NCBI GenBank assembly: GCA_007695355.1
Contig: REDX01000131.1
Span: 1-33,103 of the forward strand
Direction of reading: 5' to 3'
DNA: 33,103 bases
DNA from: Planctomycetota bacterium
GTDB taxonomy: Bacteria; Planctomycetota; UBA11346
Shown here: positions 15,967 through 23,776 of the stretch, piece after piece
How positions within the stretch are numbered: position 1 is the first letter of the stretch
How the letters are laid out: every line of letters starts with the position of its first letter
Translations under genes and position numbers: made by a program
The notes under the pieces: model-generated
Told to the model about the DNA's origin: nothing
The model's database searches: none
The model's input: the letters and a program-made list of their open reading frames with translations, nothing else

Positions 15967-16491
15967 CTAGCGCCGGGGGAGGGGATCGTGGTCGCGGATG
16001 GTGAAGCTGGGCAAGAACCAGCCGCGCTGGCGAAGGATGAAGCGATGTTCGGCCACGCTTTGCGGAGTGCCGCGGGGCTGATGTTCGAGGTTGAGGCCAA
16101 GGGTGATGACGGCGGCATAGTCGCGGTGGCCTTGGTTACTAGGCAGGCGTTCAAGGTGGTGCAGCTGCCAGGAGAGCTGGCGTTGGCTACCCCGTTGTTG
16201 GAAGAAGTACGCGGCCAGGGCCCGCTGCAGCGCTTGGTGGCCATCTGCATCGTCCGCCTGGCGGAGGGCTTCCAGCTCTGGCCAATGCTCAAGCAGGGGG
16301 TAATCGGCATCCACCAGGCCAACCAAGAGGCGGGGATAGCCCCGTTCAACCCCTTCGGCAAGGTCTGAAAGCAGGGCCTGGGCGCGTCCCTCAATGCCAC
16401 CCCGGAGCCACAGATAGCCGGCTGCCAAGAGCAGCAGGGCAATGGCCAGATAAAGGAGTTTGTGGCGGCTTCGGGGAGCATGGTCAACCAA
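15967..16491 (-). CDS. Small single-TM protein, unknown function
   Basis: About 174 aa if it begins at the TTG at 16491, which has AGGA about 9 nt upstream. A membrane segment follows near residues 13-30 (L-L-Y-L-A-I-A-L-L-L-L-A-A-G-Y-L-W-L), then a soluble region of alternating helices and strands that ends I-L-R-Q-R-G-W-F-L-P-S-F-T-I-R-D-H-D-P-L-P. The pattern of helices leading to a late W-F-L-P-S-F strand loosely resembles an NTF2-like fold, which I cannot confirm. The open frame continues upstream to 16806 without any ATG, but that part is arginine/proline-rich and unlikely to be coding in this frame. The protein would sit in the inner membrane with its bulk outside. It lies 57 nt upstream of pgi on the same strand and could share its transcript. 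Confidence 0.55.
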   Translation of the reverse strand: MVDHAPRSRHKLLYLAIALLLLAAGYLWLRGGIEGRAQALLSDLAEGVERGYPRLLVGLVDADYPLLEHWPELEALRQADDADGHQALQRALAAYFFQQRGSQRQLSWQLHHLERLPSNQGHRDYAAVITLGLNLEHQPRGTPQSVAEHRFILRQRGWFLPSFTIRDHDPLPRR

Positions 16492-16804
16492 TCGTCGGGG
16501 TCCTGGGAGTTGGCCAGGCAGCGGGCGGCGCCGGCAGGGGTGAAATAAGGTGGCCAGCCCGGAAAGTGGGCTGGCAAAGATATGCGGCAAATTCCCATGG
16601 CCGGCCCTGCAGGCACGCTGCAGGGAAGGGTGAGGGTCAATGGCGGGAGGAGCGTAACGGTTGGTCAAGCGATTTTCAAGGATGCTTCCCTCTTGCCGCG
16701 GAGGGGTGCTCAGTAGCCTAAAAGATTTGCCCCATGAAGGGTATGGCCCAGGGCTGATCCCGGAAACTGCCAACGCCATCCCCGCATTCGTCCTTGGAGG
16801 CGCC
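16492..16804. other. Divergent intergenic region with two perfect palindromes
   Basis: This 313-bp gap separates the divergent small membrane protein and PLD nuclease. It holds two perfect inverted repeats: 16553-16560 with 16568-16575 (8 bp, 7-nt loop) and 16605-16612 with 16618-16625 (8 bp, 5-nt loop). Both would form hairpins in the leader of the minus-strand gene. On the minus strand a different reading frame (about 16600-16490) has coding-like codon usage but no proper end. Confidence 0.5.
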
Positions 16805-17425
16805 ATGTTGCCCAGCCCTCAGCAGCGTTTTCCCTTCATTCAGCCTTGCTTTGTGCTTGCCCTGCTGCTGTTGTTGCAGGGGCCATCGCTGAGCGCGGTA
16901 GAAGCCCCCCCGCCGCCGGCGAGCCCGGCGCGGGAAGTTCAGCTGCTGCTGGGAGATGCCTATTTCCAGGCCTTACTGCAGGCCTTTGCCGCCGCCGAAG
17001 AGGAGATTGCGGTCATCATGTTTGCCATGGTGCTGCCGGATCAGGCGCGGCCCCATCACCGCGTGCGCCGCCTCGCCGAGGCCCTGGCGGCGGCCCAAAA
17101 CCGGGGGGTGCGGGTGCGGGTTTTGCTTGATGAGGGGCGCGACCGGGATGGCGAACCGGAAACCTTGAACGATGCCGCCGCCGACTTCCTGCATCAATTG
17201 GGGGTTCAGGTGCACCGCGACGGTGACGATCAGCGCACCCATACCAAGACGGTGGTGGTCGATGGCCAGTACAGCTTTGTCGGCAGCGCCAATTGGACCC
17301 ACAGCGCCATGGTCCATAACCGCGAGCACAGTCTGCGGGTGGATAGCCCGGCCCTAGCCCTGGCCCTACTTGCTGATTTCGACCAGGCCTGGGCCGAGAG
17401 CCGCCCTCATCGAGCAGGGCGGTAG
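16805..17425 (+). CDS. Exported single-HKD phospholipase D-type nuclease (Nuc-like)
   Basis: A 206-aa protein with a hydrophobic signal (about 9-26, followed by L-S-A-V-E-A) and one PLD domain. The HKD motif reads H146-T-K148-T-V-V-V-D153, followed by F-V-G-S-A-N-W-T, the standard second half of the motif. Small single-HKD PLD proteins such as the Nuc endonuclease act as dimers that combine two HKD motifs and hydrolyse nucleic-acid phosphodiesters; export suggests action on extracellular or periplasmic DNA (inference). The ATG at 16805 is chosen because GGAGG lies 4 nt upstream and the signal peptide follows. Its last 19 nt overlap the end of the convergent glycosyltransferase gene. Confidence 0.88.
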   Translation: MLPSPQQRFPFIQPCFVLALLLLLQGPSLSAVEAPPPPASPAREVQLLLGDAYFQALLQAFAAAEEEIAVIMFAMVLPDQARPHHRVRRLAEALAAAQNRGVRVRVLLDEGRDRDGEPETLNDAAADFLHQLGVQVHRDGDDQRTHTKTVVVDGQYSFVGSANWTHSAMVHNREHSLRVDSPALALALLADFDQAWAESRPHRAGR

Positions 17426-18264
17426 CGATCGGCCTGGGGATGGCAGAGGCCCTTGAGGACGCCGCCGAGGCTGGCGGGCTCGCGTCCCTGGCCGCTGGCG
17501 GCACCGGCCAGGGCCAAGGCTAGGTGCAGGAGGGTGGCGGGATTGCCGGCGCCGTGGCGGCGGGCCAGCCACAGCCAAAAACGGGCCTTGGCGGCGCCCC
17601 GGGCATGGCGATCGGCGCGGCCGCAGCTGTCCTCGCGATGCACCGCGCGCAGGCAGGTGGCAAAGCGGCAGGGCATGCCCGCCCGGTGCAGGCGCAGGAA
17701 GAAATCCAAATCCTCGCCCAGGCAATAACCGCAGCGGTCGCTGGCAAAGCCGCCGATGGCGGCGGCGCTGGCCCGGCGCACCGCGAAGGCGCAGCCGAAG
17801 AGGGCCTTGCTCCAGGCATCGCCGGGGCCGCTGAGGAGGCGGCGGGGATCGCGCAGGCTGCCCCACTGGCTGAGGCGGGTCAGCTGCCGTTGACGCCGGC
17901 TGCGCCCCTCAATCACTGGTCCCCAGGCATGGCACTGATCTTCTTGGTCGGCGAGACGGCAGGCCTGGGCGGCAAAATCCGGCGCCAGATCGCAGTCGTC
18001 GTCAATAAAGATGGCGAGCCTGGCTGGGCAGGCCGCCAAGAGGGCATTGCGCGCCTGGGGCAGGCCGGGCAGATCGGGGCGATGCAGCACCCGCAGCGGC
18101 GGCGCCCCCGGCGGCAGCTTTGGGATGGGGAAGGGCTGCGGGGACTGGTCGCAGATCCATACCGGCACGCCATTGGCCAGGGCGCTGGGCAGGGTCTGCG
18201 CCAAGCTGGCATGGCGGTTCTTGCTGGGAATGAGAATGGCAGCGTCGCAGCCCATGCCGGCCAT
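17407..18264 (-). CDS. Family 2 (GT-A) glycosyltransferase
   Basis: About 285 aa. The GT-A fold is shown by the start A-A-I-L-I-P-S-K-N-R, typical for GT2 nucleotide binding, the metal-binding F-I-D-D-D-C-D near residue 90 (DxD-type), and G-E-D-L-D-F-F-L-R-L near 190 (the E-D acceptor-base motif). Such enzymes transfer sugars from nucleotide donors to glycans or lipids; sugar and acceptor cannot be told. There is no transmembrane segment. Start candidates are ATG at 18264, ATG at 18255 and GTG at 18288; none has a good ribosome binding site, so the start is uncertain by a few residues. It is divergent from ilvE and overlaps the PLD gene tail-to-tail. There is no glycan cluster around it. Confidence 0.82.
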   Translation of the reverse strand: MAGMGCDAAILIPSKNRHASLAQTLPSALANGVPVWICDQSPQPFPIPKLPPGAPPLRVLHRPDLPGLPQARNALLAACPARLAIFIDDDCDLAPDFAAQACRLADQEDQCHAWGPVIEGRSRRQRQLTRLSQWGSLRDPRRLLSGPGDAWSKALFGCAFAVRRASAAAIGGFASDRCGYCLGEDLDFFLRLHRAGMPCRFATCLRAVHREDSCGRADRHARGAAKARFWLWLARRHGAGNPATLLHLALALAGAASGQGREPASLGGVLKGLCHPQADRYRPAR

Positions 18265-18407
18265 GCTGCGGAGGCCCGGCGCCAGCACAACGGACGCGGT
18301 GGCCTGGGGTCGATTGGCCGTCGCCCATGGCCGACCTTGTGCCGCCTCTACTGGCTCTATTCTCCACCCCGCCCCGCGATCCCGCTTCCTTCCCGAGGTT
18401 CCTGCCC

Positions 18408-19328
18408 ATGGCCAGCGCCGACCCTTCGACCATCGCCTATCTGCGCGACTCCTATCGTCCCCTGGCGGAGTGCCAGGTGCCGATCAATCTCCATGCCTTT
18501 CAGTACGGTACCGGCTGCTTTGAGGGCATTCGCGGTTACTGGGATGGGGAACGGATCAACGTTCTCTTCATGCGCGAGCATTTCGAGCGCCTCGCCGGCA
18601 ATGCCCGCCTGCTGCATATGCACAGCCCCAGCGTGGAAGACATGTGCGAGATCGCCCAGGAATTGGTGCGGCAGAACCGCTGCCAGCAAAACATTTACTT
18701 CCGTCCCATGGTCTTCAAAGATGGCCTTGAATTGGGGCCGGTGCTGCACCGCATGGATGATGGTTACCTCTGTTATATCATCCCCCTCGGTGATTACCTC
18801 GACACCAGCAAGGGTTTGGATCTTTGCGTCTCCAGCTGGACCCGGCTCTCGGATAATACCATTCCCACCCGGGCCAAGGCCACCGGCGGCTACCTCAATA
18901 GCGCCCTCGCCAAATCCGAGGCCCTCATGAACGGCTATGACGAAGCACTGATGCTCAATAGTCGCGGTCAGGTGGCCGAAGGCAGCGCCGAGAACCTCTT
19001 CCTCGTTCGCGATGGCGCCCTGGTGACCCCAGACCTCGCCTCGGATATCCTTGAGGGCATTACCCGCTTTGCCGTGATCGAGCTGGCCAATCTCCTAGGC
19101 ATCCCGGTGGTAGAGCGGCCGGTGGGGCGGACCGAACTCTATCGAACCGATGAAGCCTTCCTCTGCGGCACCGGCTGTCAGGTCTCGTGGGTGCGATCGA
19201 TTGATCGCCGTGTGGTGTCAGACACCCGCGGGCCGATTACCGAGCGTATCCAAAAGCTTTACGAGGATGCGGTGTATGGCCGCGATCCCCGCTTTGCCCA
19301 CTGGTTAACCCCCGTTCCCGTCAGCTGA
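18408..19328 (+). CDS. ilvE: Branched-chain amino acid aminotransferase
   Basis: A 306-aa class IV PLP aminotransferase that interconverts Val, Leu and Ile with their 2-oxo acids. I see Y-G-T-G-C-F-E-G-I-R-G-Y (about 28-40), F-R-P-M-V-F-K-D, the PLP lysine K157 in T-R-A-K-A-T-G-G-Y-L-N, D-E-A-L-M-L-N-S-R-G-Q-V-A-E-G-S-A-E-N (about 178-196) and C-G-T-G-C-Q-V. The catalytic lysine position matches the usual IlvE location (about 159). The ATG at 18408 is preceded by GAGG at a 9-nt gap; an in-frame ATG at 18327 would add 27 residues of proline-rich sequence. pyrF starts 10 nt after the stop, so the two are probably co-transcribed. D-amino acid aminotransferase belongs to the same fold but the length and motifs fit IlvE better. 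Confidence 0.92.
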   Translation: MASADPSTIAYLRDSYRPLAECQVPINLHAFQYGTGCFEGIRGYWDGERINVLFMREHFERLAGNARLLHMHSPSVEDMCEIAQELVRQNRCQQNIYFRPMVFKDGLELGPVLHRMDDGYLCYIIPLGDYLDTSKGLDLCVSSWTRLSDNTIPTRAKATGGYLNSALAKSEALMNGYDEALMLNSRGQVAEGSAENLFLVRDGALVTPDLASDILEGITRFAVIELANLLGIPVVERPVGRTELYRTDEAFLCGTGCQVSWVRSIDRRVVSDTRGPITERIQKLYEDAVYGRDPRFAHWLTPVPVS

Positions 19329-19338
19329 AGGTTTGTCC

Positions 19339-20265
19339 ATGCCGCACGTCGCCGATCGCCTGCTTGCCTGCAGCGAGAAGACTGGTTCCCTGGCCTGCGT
19401 TGGCCTCGATCCCCGGCCGCAATTGCTGCCGCCCATTCTCAAGCAGCGCCACCGCCAGGGTTATCCTGATCCGCGGGCAGCGGTAGCGGCGGCCTTCCTC
19501 GATTTCAACCGCAAGCTCCTTGATGCCATCGCCGGCCGCTGCGCCGCGGTCAAACCCCAAAGCGCCTGCTACGAAGCCTATGGTCACTACGGCATCGCCT
19601 GCCTTGAAGCCACCATCGCCCATGCCGTGGCCCTCGATATTCCGGTGATCCTCGACGCCAAGCGCAACGATATTGGATCTACCGCCGCCCATTATCGGCA
19701 GGCCTTCCGCGGTGGCGCCGCCAGCCTTAGCGGCGGCCCCTGTGCCACCCCGATCAGCGATTGGCTGACCGCCAATGCCTATCTCGGCTGGGACGGCATC
19801 GAACCCCTGCTGGGGGAACCCGGCGATGGCGGTGTCTTCGTTTTGGTAAAAACCTCCAACCCCGGCAGCGCCCAGCTACAGGGCCAGCCCAGCGGCGAGA
19901 TGACGGTTATGGAAGTCATGGCGGACCTGGTCAGCAGCTGGGGAGCCGAGCGCCGGGGCCAGCGCGGCTATAGCGATATTGGCGCGGTGGTGGGCGCCAC
20001 CTGGCCGGAGGAGGCCCGATCCCTGCGCGCGCGCATGCCCCACAGCCTCTTCCTGGTCCCCGGCTATGGCGCCCAGGGTGGCGGTGCCGCCGATGCCCTG
20101 GCCGGCCTCGGCAGCGATGGCCAGGGCGTCTTGGTCAATTCCAGCCGCGGCATTATTGGCGCTTGGCAAGACCGCAGCCACGGCACCTGGGCCGATGACG
20201 ACTGGGGCGCCGCCGCCCGCCACGCCCTCGACCGCATGAACGACGACCTTAACGCCCACCGCTGA
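19339..20265 (+). CDS. pyrF: Orotidine 5'-phosphate decarboxylase, type 2 (long form)
   Basis: A 308-aa enzyme that decarboxylates OMP to UMP, the last step of pyrimidine synthesis. It shows C-V-G-L-D-P-R near residue 22, V-K-P-Q near 71 and the signature D-A-K108-R-N-D-I-G-S-T-A with the Lys-Asp pair of the active site. Later come V-L-V-K-T-S-N-P-G-S and V-P-G-Y-G-A-Q-G-G near 235. The length and G-S-T-A-x-x-Y place it in the long type 2 PyrF group found in actinobacteria, planctomycetes, myxobacteria and others, not the short E. coli type. The ATG at 19339 is preceded by GAAGG at 7 nt; the TTG at 19333 is inferior. It follows ilvE closely. Confidence 0.94.
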   Translation: MPHVADRLLACSEKTGSLACVGLDPRPQLLPPILKQRHRQGYPDPRAAVAAAFLDFNRKLLDAIAGRCAAVKPQSACYEAYGHYGIACLEATIAHAVALDIPVILDAKRNDIGSTAAHYRQAFRGGAASLSGGPCATPISDWLTANAYLGWDGIEPLLGEPGDGGVFVLVKTSNPGSAQLQGQPSGEMTVMEVMADLVSSWGAERRGQRGYSDIGAVVGATWPEEARSLRARMPHSLFLVPGYGAQGGGAADALAGLGSDGQGVLVNSSRGIIGAWQDRSHGTWADDDWGAAARHALDRMNDDLNAHR

Positions 20266-20406
20266 TCGTGTTTGCTTTGTTGAGTCCCCTGGGTCTCTAG
20301 GCTCGGCCGCTTGATTGCACCTGTGGAGAAAGCCGCTAGATTCATTGTCATAGTGGTCGAGCCAGCATGGTGCACTGGCCCATGAAACTCGAGGAGGGGG
20401 TAAGCT

Positions 20407-20613
20407 ATGGATAAGGCACTCATTGACCAAGCCCTGCGCCTCAATGCGAGTGAAAAGCTTGCTTTGATTGATGCCCTTAATCTAAGCCTCGATAAATCGG
20501 ATCCAGCAGTCGATCAAGCTTGGCGTGATGTTGCCAGCCAACGATATAGATCTGTTATAGGGGGAGAGGCTGAACTCATTCCAGTCTCAAAGGTGTTTGA
20601 CAACTATCGATGA
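20407..20613 (+). CDS. Antitoxin of a RelE/ParE-type toxin-antitoxin pair
   Basis: A 68-aa protein starting M-D-K-A-L-I-D-Q-A-L-R-L, with a helical body (A-S-E-K-L-A-L-I-D-A-L) and D-x-x-W-R-D-x-A-S-Q-R-Y near the middle. This matches the small 'addiction module component' antitoxins (TIGR02574/PF09720), which neutralise the toxin encoded next to them through the C-terminal part. A strong purine-rich ribosome binding site (about 20391-20400) precedes the ATG. The toxin gene begins 4 nt before its stop, as expected for this type. The base composition is lower in GC than in nearby pyrF, which hints at horizontal acquisition (inference). Confidence 0.85.
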   Translation: MDKALIDQALRLNASEKLALIDALNLSLDKSDPAVDQAWRDVASQRYRSVIGGEAELIPVSKVFDNYR

Positions 20614-20909
20614 GCTACCTCTTTCATTCAGAGGCGGCAGCAGAGCTGGATGAGGCGTTTCGGTATTACGAAAATGACTATCCAGGAAGAGGTCATCGTT
20701 TTCTCGAAAAGATCGAAGAATGCGCCCTGCGTATATGCCAATACCCCAATCTCGGCACAGAAGAACTGCCGAATATTCGCAGGATGGTAGTGGATCGATT
20801 TCCCTACAAGCTCCTCTATATGATTCATCGCAATGAGATCGTTATTTTGGCGGTGGCCCATTGTCGCCGAATGCCTAATTATTGGATGGATCGAGCGCAA
20901 AGCTCATAG
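20610..20909 (+). CDS. RelE/ParE-superfamily toxin
   Basis: A 99-aa protein with the RelE/ParE fold pattern: an N-terminal strand Y-L-F-H-S-E-A-A-A-E-L-D-E-A-F-R-Y-Y, a helix, F-L-E-K-I-E-E near the middle, then R-R-M-V-V-D-R-F-P-Y-K-L-L-Y and I-V-I-L-A-V-A-H-C-R-R at the end. The last segment usually carries the basic residues that act on mRNA at the ribosome (RelE type) or on gyrase (ParE type); sequence alone does not say which. It overlaps the antitoxin stop (ATGA). The pair can be expected to be autoregulated through a palindrome in the upstream region, but I did not identify one. Confidence 0.88.
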   Translation: MSYLFHSEAAAELDEAFRYYENDYPGRGHRFLEKIEECALRICQYPNLGTEELPNIRRMVVDRFPYKLLYMIHRNEIVILAVAHCRRMPNYWMDRAQSS

Positions 20910-20932
20910 GCCACCCCTGTCTTACGTCAGCC

Positions 20933-20969
20933 CTCATCCAGCCCCCATACTAGGGATGAGAAAGTTTTT
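20933..20969 (+). terminator. Possible terminator after the toxin gene
   Basis: CTCATCC (20933-20939) pairs with GGATGAG (20954-20960), and a T-run follows (20965-20969). The loop is about 14 nt, longer than usual, so the call is moderate. Confidence 0.4.
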
Positions 20970-21019
20970 GGGGAACGCTTGGGGGACAGATTTAGTGGGT
21001 ATTTAGGAGTCTTGAGCTT

Positions 21020-21583
21020 ATGTTCAGGAGATCTGCCTTGTCTTGTTCTTGGCTCTGTTGTAGTCTGCTGGCTGCGGTGTTGCTATTGGCTGTGCCGTCC
21101 CAACTGCCGGGTTCAGAGGCATCGCAGCGCTTCATTACCATGGTGGTGGCCAGCGAAATAGAGGTGCCAGATGGCATAGATGGGGCCCTCTATGCCGCAG
21201 CCCTTCGCATAGAGATCGAACGCATGCGCGAAATCCCGAGGGATGGGGTTCCTGCTGAAATCATCGCGGCTTTGGGCCAACTCCTTCTAGCTAAGGAGGA
21301 TCAAGCTCGTTATTACCAAAAACTATCAGATTCCCTATACCGCCTGACTTGCGCCGCCATTTTTGACAGAGAGCATGCAGACGGAGTCGCGTTTGCAGCT
21401 GAAATGGCGGAGATTCGCGAACAACTCCTAGCCGCTTCAGTCCGATCAGCCCATGGCTTGAAGGCGCTCATGGAATTTTACCAGCCTGACCAAGGGGGTG
21501 AATCCCATGAAGACGCTTCGGCAGATGACCAGCCTGACCAAGGGGAGAATTCCCCTCAGGATCAATGGGTGGACGAGATGTAG
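21020..21583 (+). CDS. Exported protein with C-terminal acidic repeats, unknown function
   Basis: A 187-aa protein. The N-terminal hydrophobic stretch (about 7-27: S-C-S-W-L-C-C-S-L-L-A-A-V-L-L-L-A-V-P-S) predicts a signal peptide; cysteines occur in it but no clear lipobox. The mature part is helical with charged residues (E-I-E-R-M-R-E-I, E-D-Q-A-R-Y-Y-Q-K). The acidic C-terminus has a twice-repeated Q-P-D-Q-G-E/G-x-S: the DNA repeats ACCAGCCTGACCAAGGGG at about 21480 and 21529, so this is an internal duplication. I do not recognise a family. AGGAG about 10 nt upstream supports the ATG at 21020. It has a promoter-sized gap upstream and a terminator 90 nt downstream. Confidence 0.6.
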   Translation: MFRRSALSCSWLCCSLLAAVLLLAVPSQLPGSEASQRFITMVVASEIEVPDGIDGALYAAALRIEIERMREIPRDGVPAEIIAALGQLLLAKEDQARYYQKLSDSLYRLTCAAIFDREHADGVAFAAEMAEIREQLLAASVRSAHGLKALMEFYQPDQGGESHEDASADDQPDQGENSPQDQWVDEM

Positions 21584-21672
21584 AAAGCGATGGATGGGAA
21601 AATAAGCGGCTGCCTGCAGGGGGCAGTATCGGTAAAGAGATATTGACCTCTCTGTTGGAAGCATTGGTAACC

Positions 21673-21700
21673 AAGGTGGGCAGGCCCACCTTTTACTCTT
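21673..21700 (+). terminator. Intrinsic terminator of the exported-protein gene
   Basis: AAGGTGGGC (21673-21681) pairs with GCCCACCTT (21684-21692), followed by TTACTCTT. It points along plus about 90 nt after the stop at 21583. Confidence 0.75.
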
Positions 21701-21840
21701 ACCTCGGGGGACTCCGCCCCAATGGCATTAAGCATATTAATCCATTGCGAAGTGCTGGCTGGCTGGCGCTCAGTATGATCAGAGCCCCGCGTCATGTCGC
21801 CTACGACGTCTTCCAGGGCCACGGATGGGGGGATATCAGC

Positions 21841-21910
21841 CACGTATAAACACGGATGAACACGGATGGGAAGGGCTTTTATCCGTGTTCATCCGCGTTC
21901 GTCCGCGGCC
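21841..21910. repeat. Extragenic palindrome with 10-nt periodic heptads (CACGGAT type)
   Basis: The left arm holds CACGTAT, CACGGAT and CACGGAT at exact 10-nt spacing (21841, 21851, 21861). The right arm holds ATCCGTG, ATCCGCG and GTCCGCG, again at 10-nt spacing (21881, 21891, 21901). The core arms (21849-21867 and 21881-21899) pair at 18 of 19 positions around a 13-nt loop. This is a known type of dispersed extragenic repeat in several phyla. It lies in a gene-free stretch (21584-22029). Confidence 0.8.
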
Positions 21911-22005
21911 TTTACTCATGCCATGCGCAGCCACTGCTGGGGAGGGTCCCAAGTGGTTCATATTATAAACGCTTAATGCCATTGGCTCCGCCCCCTCGCG
22001 CTCCC

Positions 22006-22027
22006 GGCAGGACACGAGAGTCCTGCC
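22006..22027. repeat. Perfect hairpin just past the GH2 gene
   Basis: GGCAGGAC (22006-22013) pairs with GTCCTGCC (22020-22027) around a 6-nt loop, 2 nt after the stop of the GH2 gene on the minus strand. There is no T-tract, so it may be an extragenic repeat or an mRNA 3'-end stabiliser. Confidence 0.5.
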
Positions 22028-22029
22028 CG

Positions 22030-23727
22030 CTACCTACCGGTAAAGGCCTTGCGCACGGTTTCCGCGGCCATTTTGGGGCGGCGGTATTCGTCAAAGCTGC
22101 CCTTATTATTGAAGGACCGCGGCCGTCCCAGGGCGTGGCCGTCGGCGTAGGTGCGGCAGTCGCAGAATTGCCAAATGGCGAGGCCGGCAATGCGCGCATC
22201 GTTGACCACCCGGCGGCAGAGAATGTCGAGGTAGGCCGCCTGGTATTGCTCTGACCAGTGGCCTTCCAATTCATCGCGACAGCCGTAAATGGCACCGGCG
22301 CCCATTTCCGAAATAATGAAGGGTTTGTCGCCCTGGCCTTCGGCCTGGAGGTGGGCCAGGAGGCGATCGATGAGCGGCTCGATTTCGGCGGTGGGCCGTT
22401 CGAGATTGATATCGGCTGGGTACCAGCCGGGGTATTGATTGATCGAAACCACATCAACCAGCTGATAGTTGCGCTCTTCAAAGGGATGATTGGTGGCGAA
22501 GGTCACCAGACGCGAGGCATCTTCATCGCGCACCGCCGCCGCCAGGCGGGCGAGGGTGGCTTCGCTTTCGCTCAGATGACTATCACATTCATTGAGGAAT
22601 CCCCACATAATCACCGATGGGTGATTAATGCTGGTTCGCACCATGGAGCGCAGCTGGTCTTCCTGCAGTTGATTGAAAACCGGGCTGGCGAAGTGGGGTG
22701 TCCGGGCCTGCCAGCCCAAGCCTTCTTCCCAAACCACAAAGCCTAGTTCATCGCAAAGATCTAAGAAACGCTGGTCCTGGGGATAGTGACTGCCGCGCAC
22801 AAAATTGCAGCCGAGGCGGCGCAGGTGCTGGAGATCCTGCACCAATTGCTGCTGCGGCAGGGCCGGGCCGAATTGCGGATGGGCCTCGTGGCGATTGTAG
22901 CCGAGGAGCTTCAGCGGTTCGCCATTGAGCAGAATTTGCCCCTTGGCGGTGCTTAAGCTGCGGATGCCAAAGCGCTCCAGCACCGTGTCCTGGTGGCCAT
23001 CGGCAAGGCTTAAGCGTAGGGTATGGAGCTGAGGGGACTGGGGCGACCACAGCTTTGGTGTCGCCACTCGCGCCTGAAAGCGGGCGCAGCCCTGGCTGAC
23101 CGGAACGCTTACAGATTGCTCGGCCTCATGATCAAAGGCAAAGCGCAGGGCCACCTCCTTGGCCGCTGTGCCGTGTAGGCGTAAGCGGATCTCCACGGTG
23201 CCATCGAGGCCCTGGGGGATGACCTGGGCGCGATCAATCGCTAGCTCCGGCAGCTCATGCCAGAAGCAGGAACGAAAAATGCCGCCGTAGCCATAGAAGT
23301 CGAAGTAGGGATCGAAGAGGGGGACGCGCTTGGGATCGATGCGGCTATCGATGAGCACGGTCAGCTCACGCTCTAAGCGCTGACTGGCAGGAATCGCCAC
23401 CTGCCAGGGTGCCCAGGGCGTTTGGCAGGTGCCGATGGCCGCGCCGTCGACGAAAAATTTAGCCCAGAGGCCCAAGCCCCCAACCACCAGCTTGCCGGCC
23501 TGTCCCACCTGCTCGCAGCTTATCCGGCGGCGCAGGGCATAGCAGCCGCGCTGCTTGAGGTAATTAGGAAGGCTATCGACCACCCCCGGAATCGCCATGC
23601 GGTCGTTATAGACAATGCTTGCCGGATCCACCGATTCCGGATCAATGTCGCATCCAAGGAAGGCGAGATCCCATACCCCATCGAGGCAGTGAACGGGGCG
23701 GGAAGGAAAGCATGGCCAATGAATCAT
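22030..23727 (-). CDS. Glycoside hydrolase family 2, beta-glucuronidase-like
   Basis: A 565-aa GH2 enzyme. The three expected modules are visible: a sugar-binding jelly-roll (about 1-170), an immunoglobulin-like domain (about 170-275), and a TIM barrel (about 275-565). The barrel has L-L-G-Y-N-R-H-E-A-H-P, N-F-V-R-G-S-H-Y-P, the acid/base E380 in G-F-L-N-E-C-D-S and the nucleophile E474 in I-I-S-E-M-G-A-G. The ending F-N-N-K-G-S-F-D-E-Y-R-R-P-K resembles beta-glucuronidases (compare N-x-K-G-x-F-T-R), but beta-galactosidase-like activity cannot be ruled out. No signal peptide is seen, so it is likely cytoplasmic. The ATG at 23727 follows CAGGAG at 5 nt. It is divergent from an AraC regulator, the likely controller of the gene. 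Confidence 0.87.
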   Translation of the reverse strand: MIHWPCFPSRPVHCLDGVWDLAFLGCDIDPESVDPASIVYNDRMAIPGVVDSLPNYLKQRGCYALRRRISCEQVGQAGKLVVGGLGLWAKFFVDGAAIGTCQTPWAPWQVAIPASQRLERELTVLIDSRIDPKRVPLFDPYFDFYGYGGIFRSCFWHELPELAIDRAQVIPQGLDGTVEIRLRLHGTAAKEVALRFAFDHEAEQSVSVPVSQGCARFQARVATPKLWSPQSPQLHTLRLSLADGHQDTVLERFGIRSLSTAKGQILLNGEPLKLLGYNRHEAHPQFGPALPQQQLVQDLQHLRRLGCNFVRGSHYPQDQRFLDLCDELGFVVWEEGLGWQARTPHFASPVFNQLQEDQLRSMVRTSINHPSVIMWGFLNECDSHLSESEATLARLAAAVRDEDASRLVTFATNHPFEERNYQLVDVVSINQYPGWYPADINLERPTAEIEPLIDRLLAHLQAEGQGDKPFIISEMGAGAIYGCRDELEGHWSEQYQAAYLDILCRRVVNDARIAGLAIWQFCDCRTYADGHALGRPRSFNNKGSFDEYRRPKMAAETVRKAFTGR

Positions 23728-23776
23728 GGGAACTCCTGGGTTTATAGCGGTGAGTATGCACCTGCCGCGATCCACT

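Noticed and set aside
17524-18930. Long plus-strand open frame (468 codons) over the glycosyltransferase and ilvE
   Set aside because: It is antisense to the GT2 gene and then out of frame with ilvE; it is a by-product of high GC content at third positions.
21565-21849. Plus-strand open frame after the exported protein
   Set aside because: It overlaps the terminator at 21673 and ends in the extragenic palindrome; no recognised motifs.
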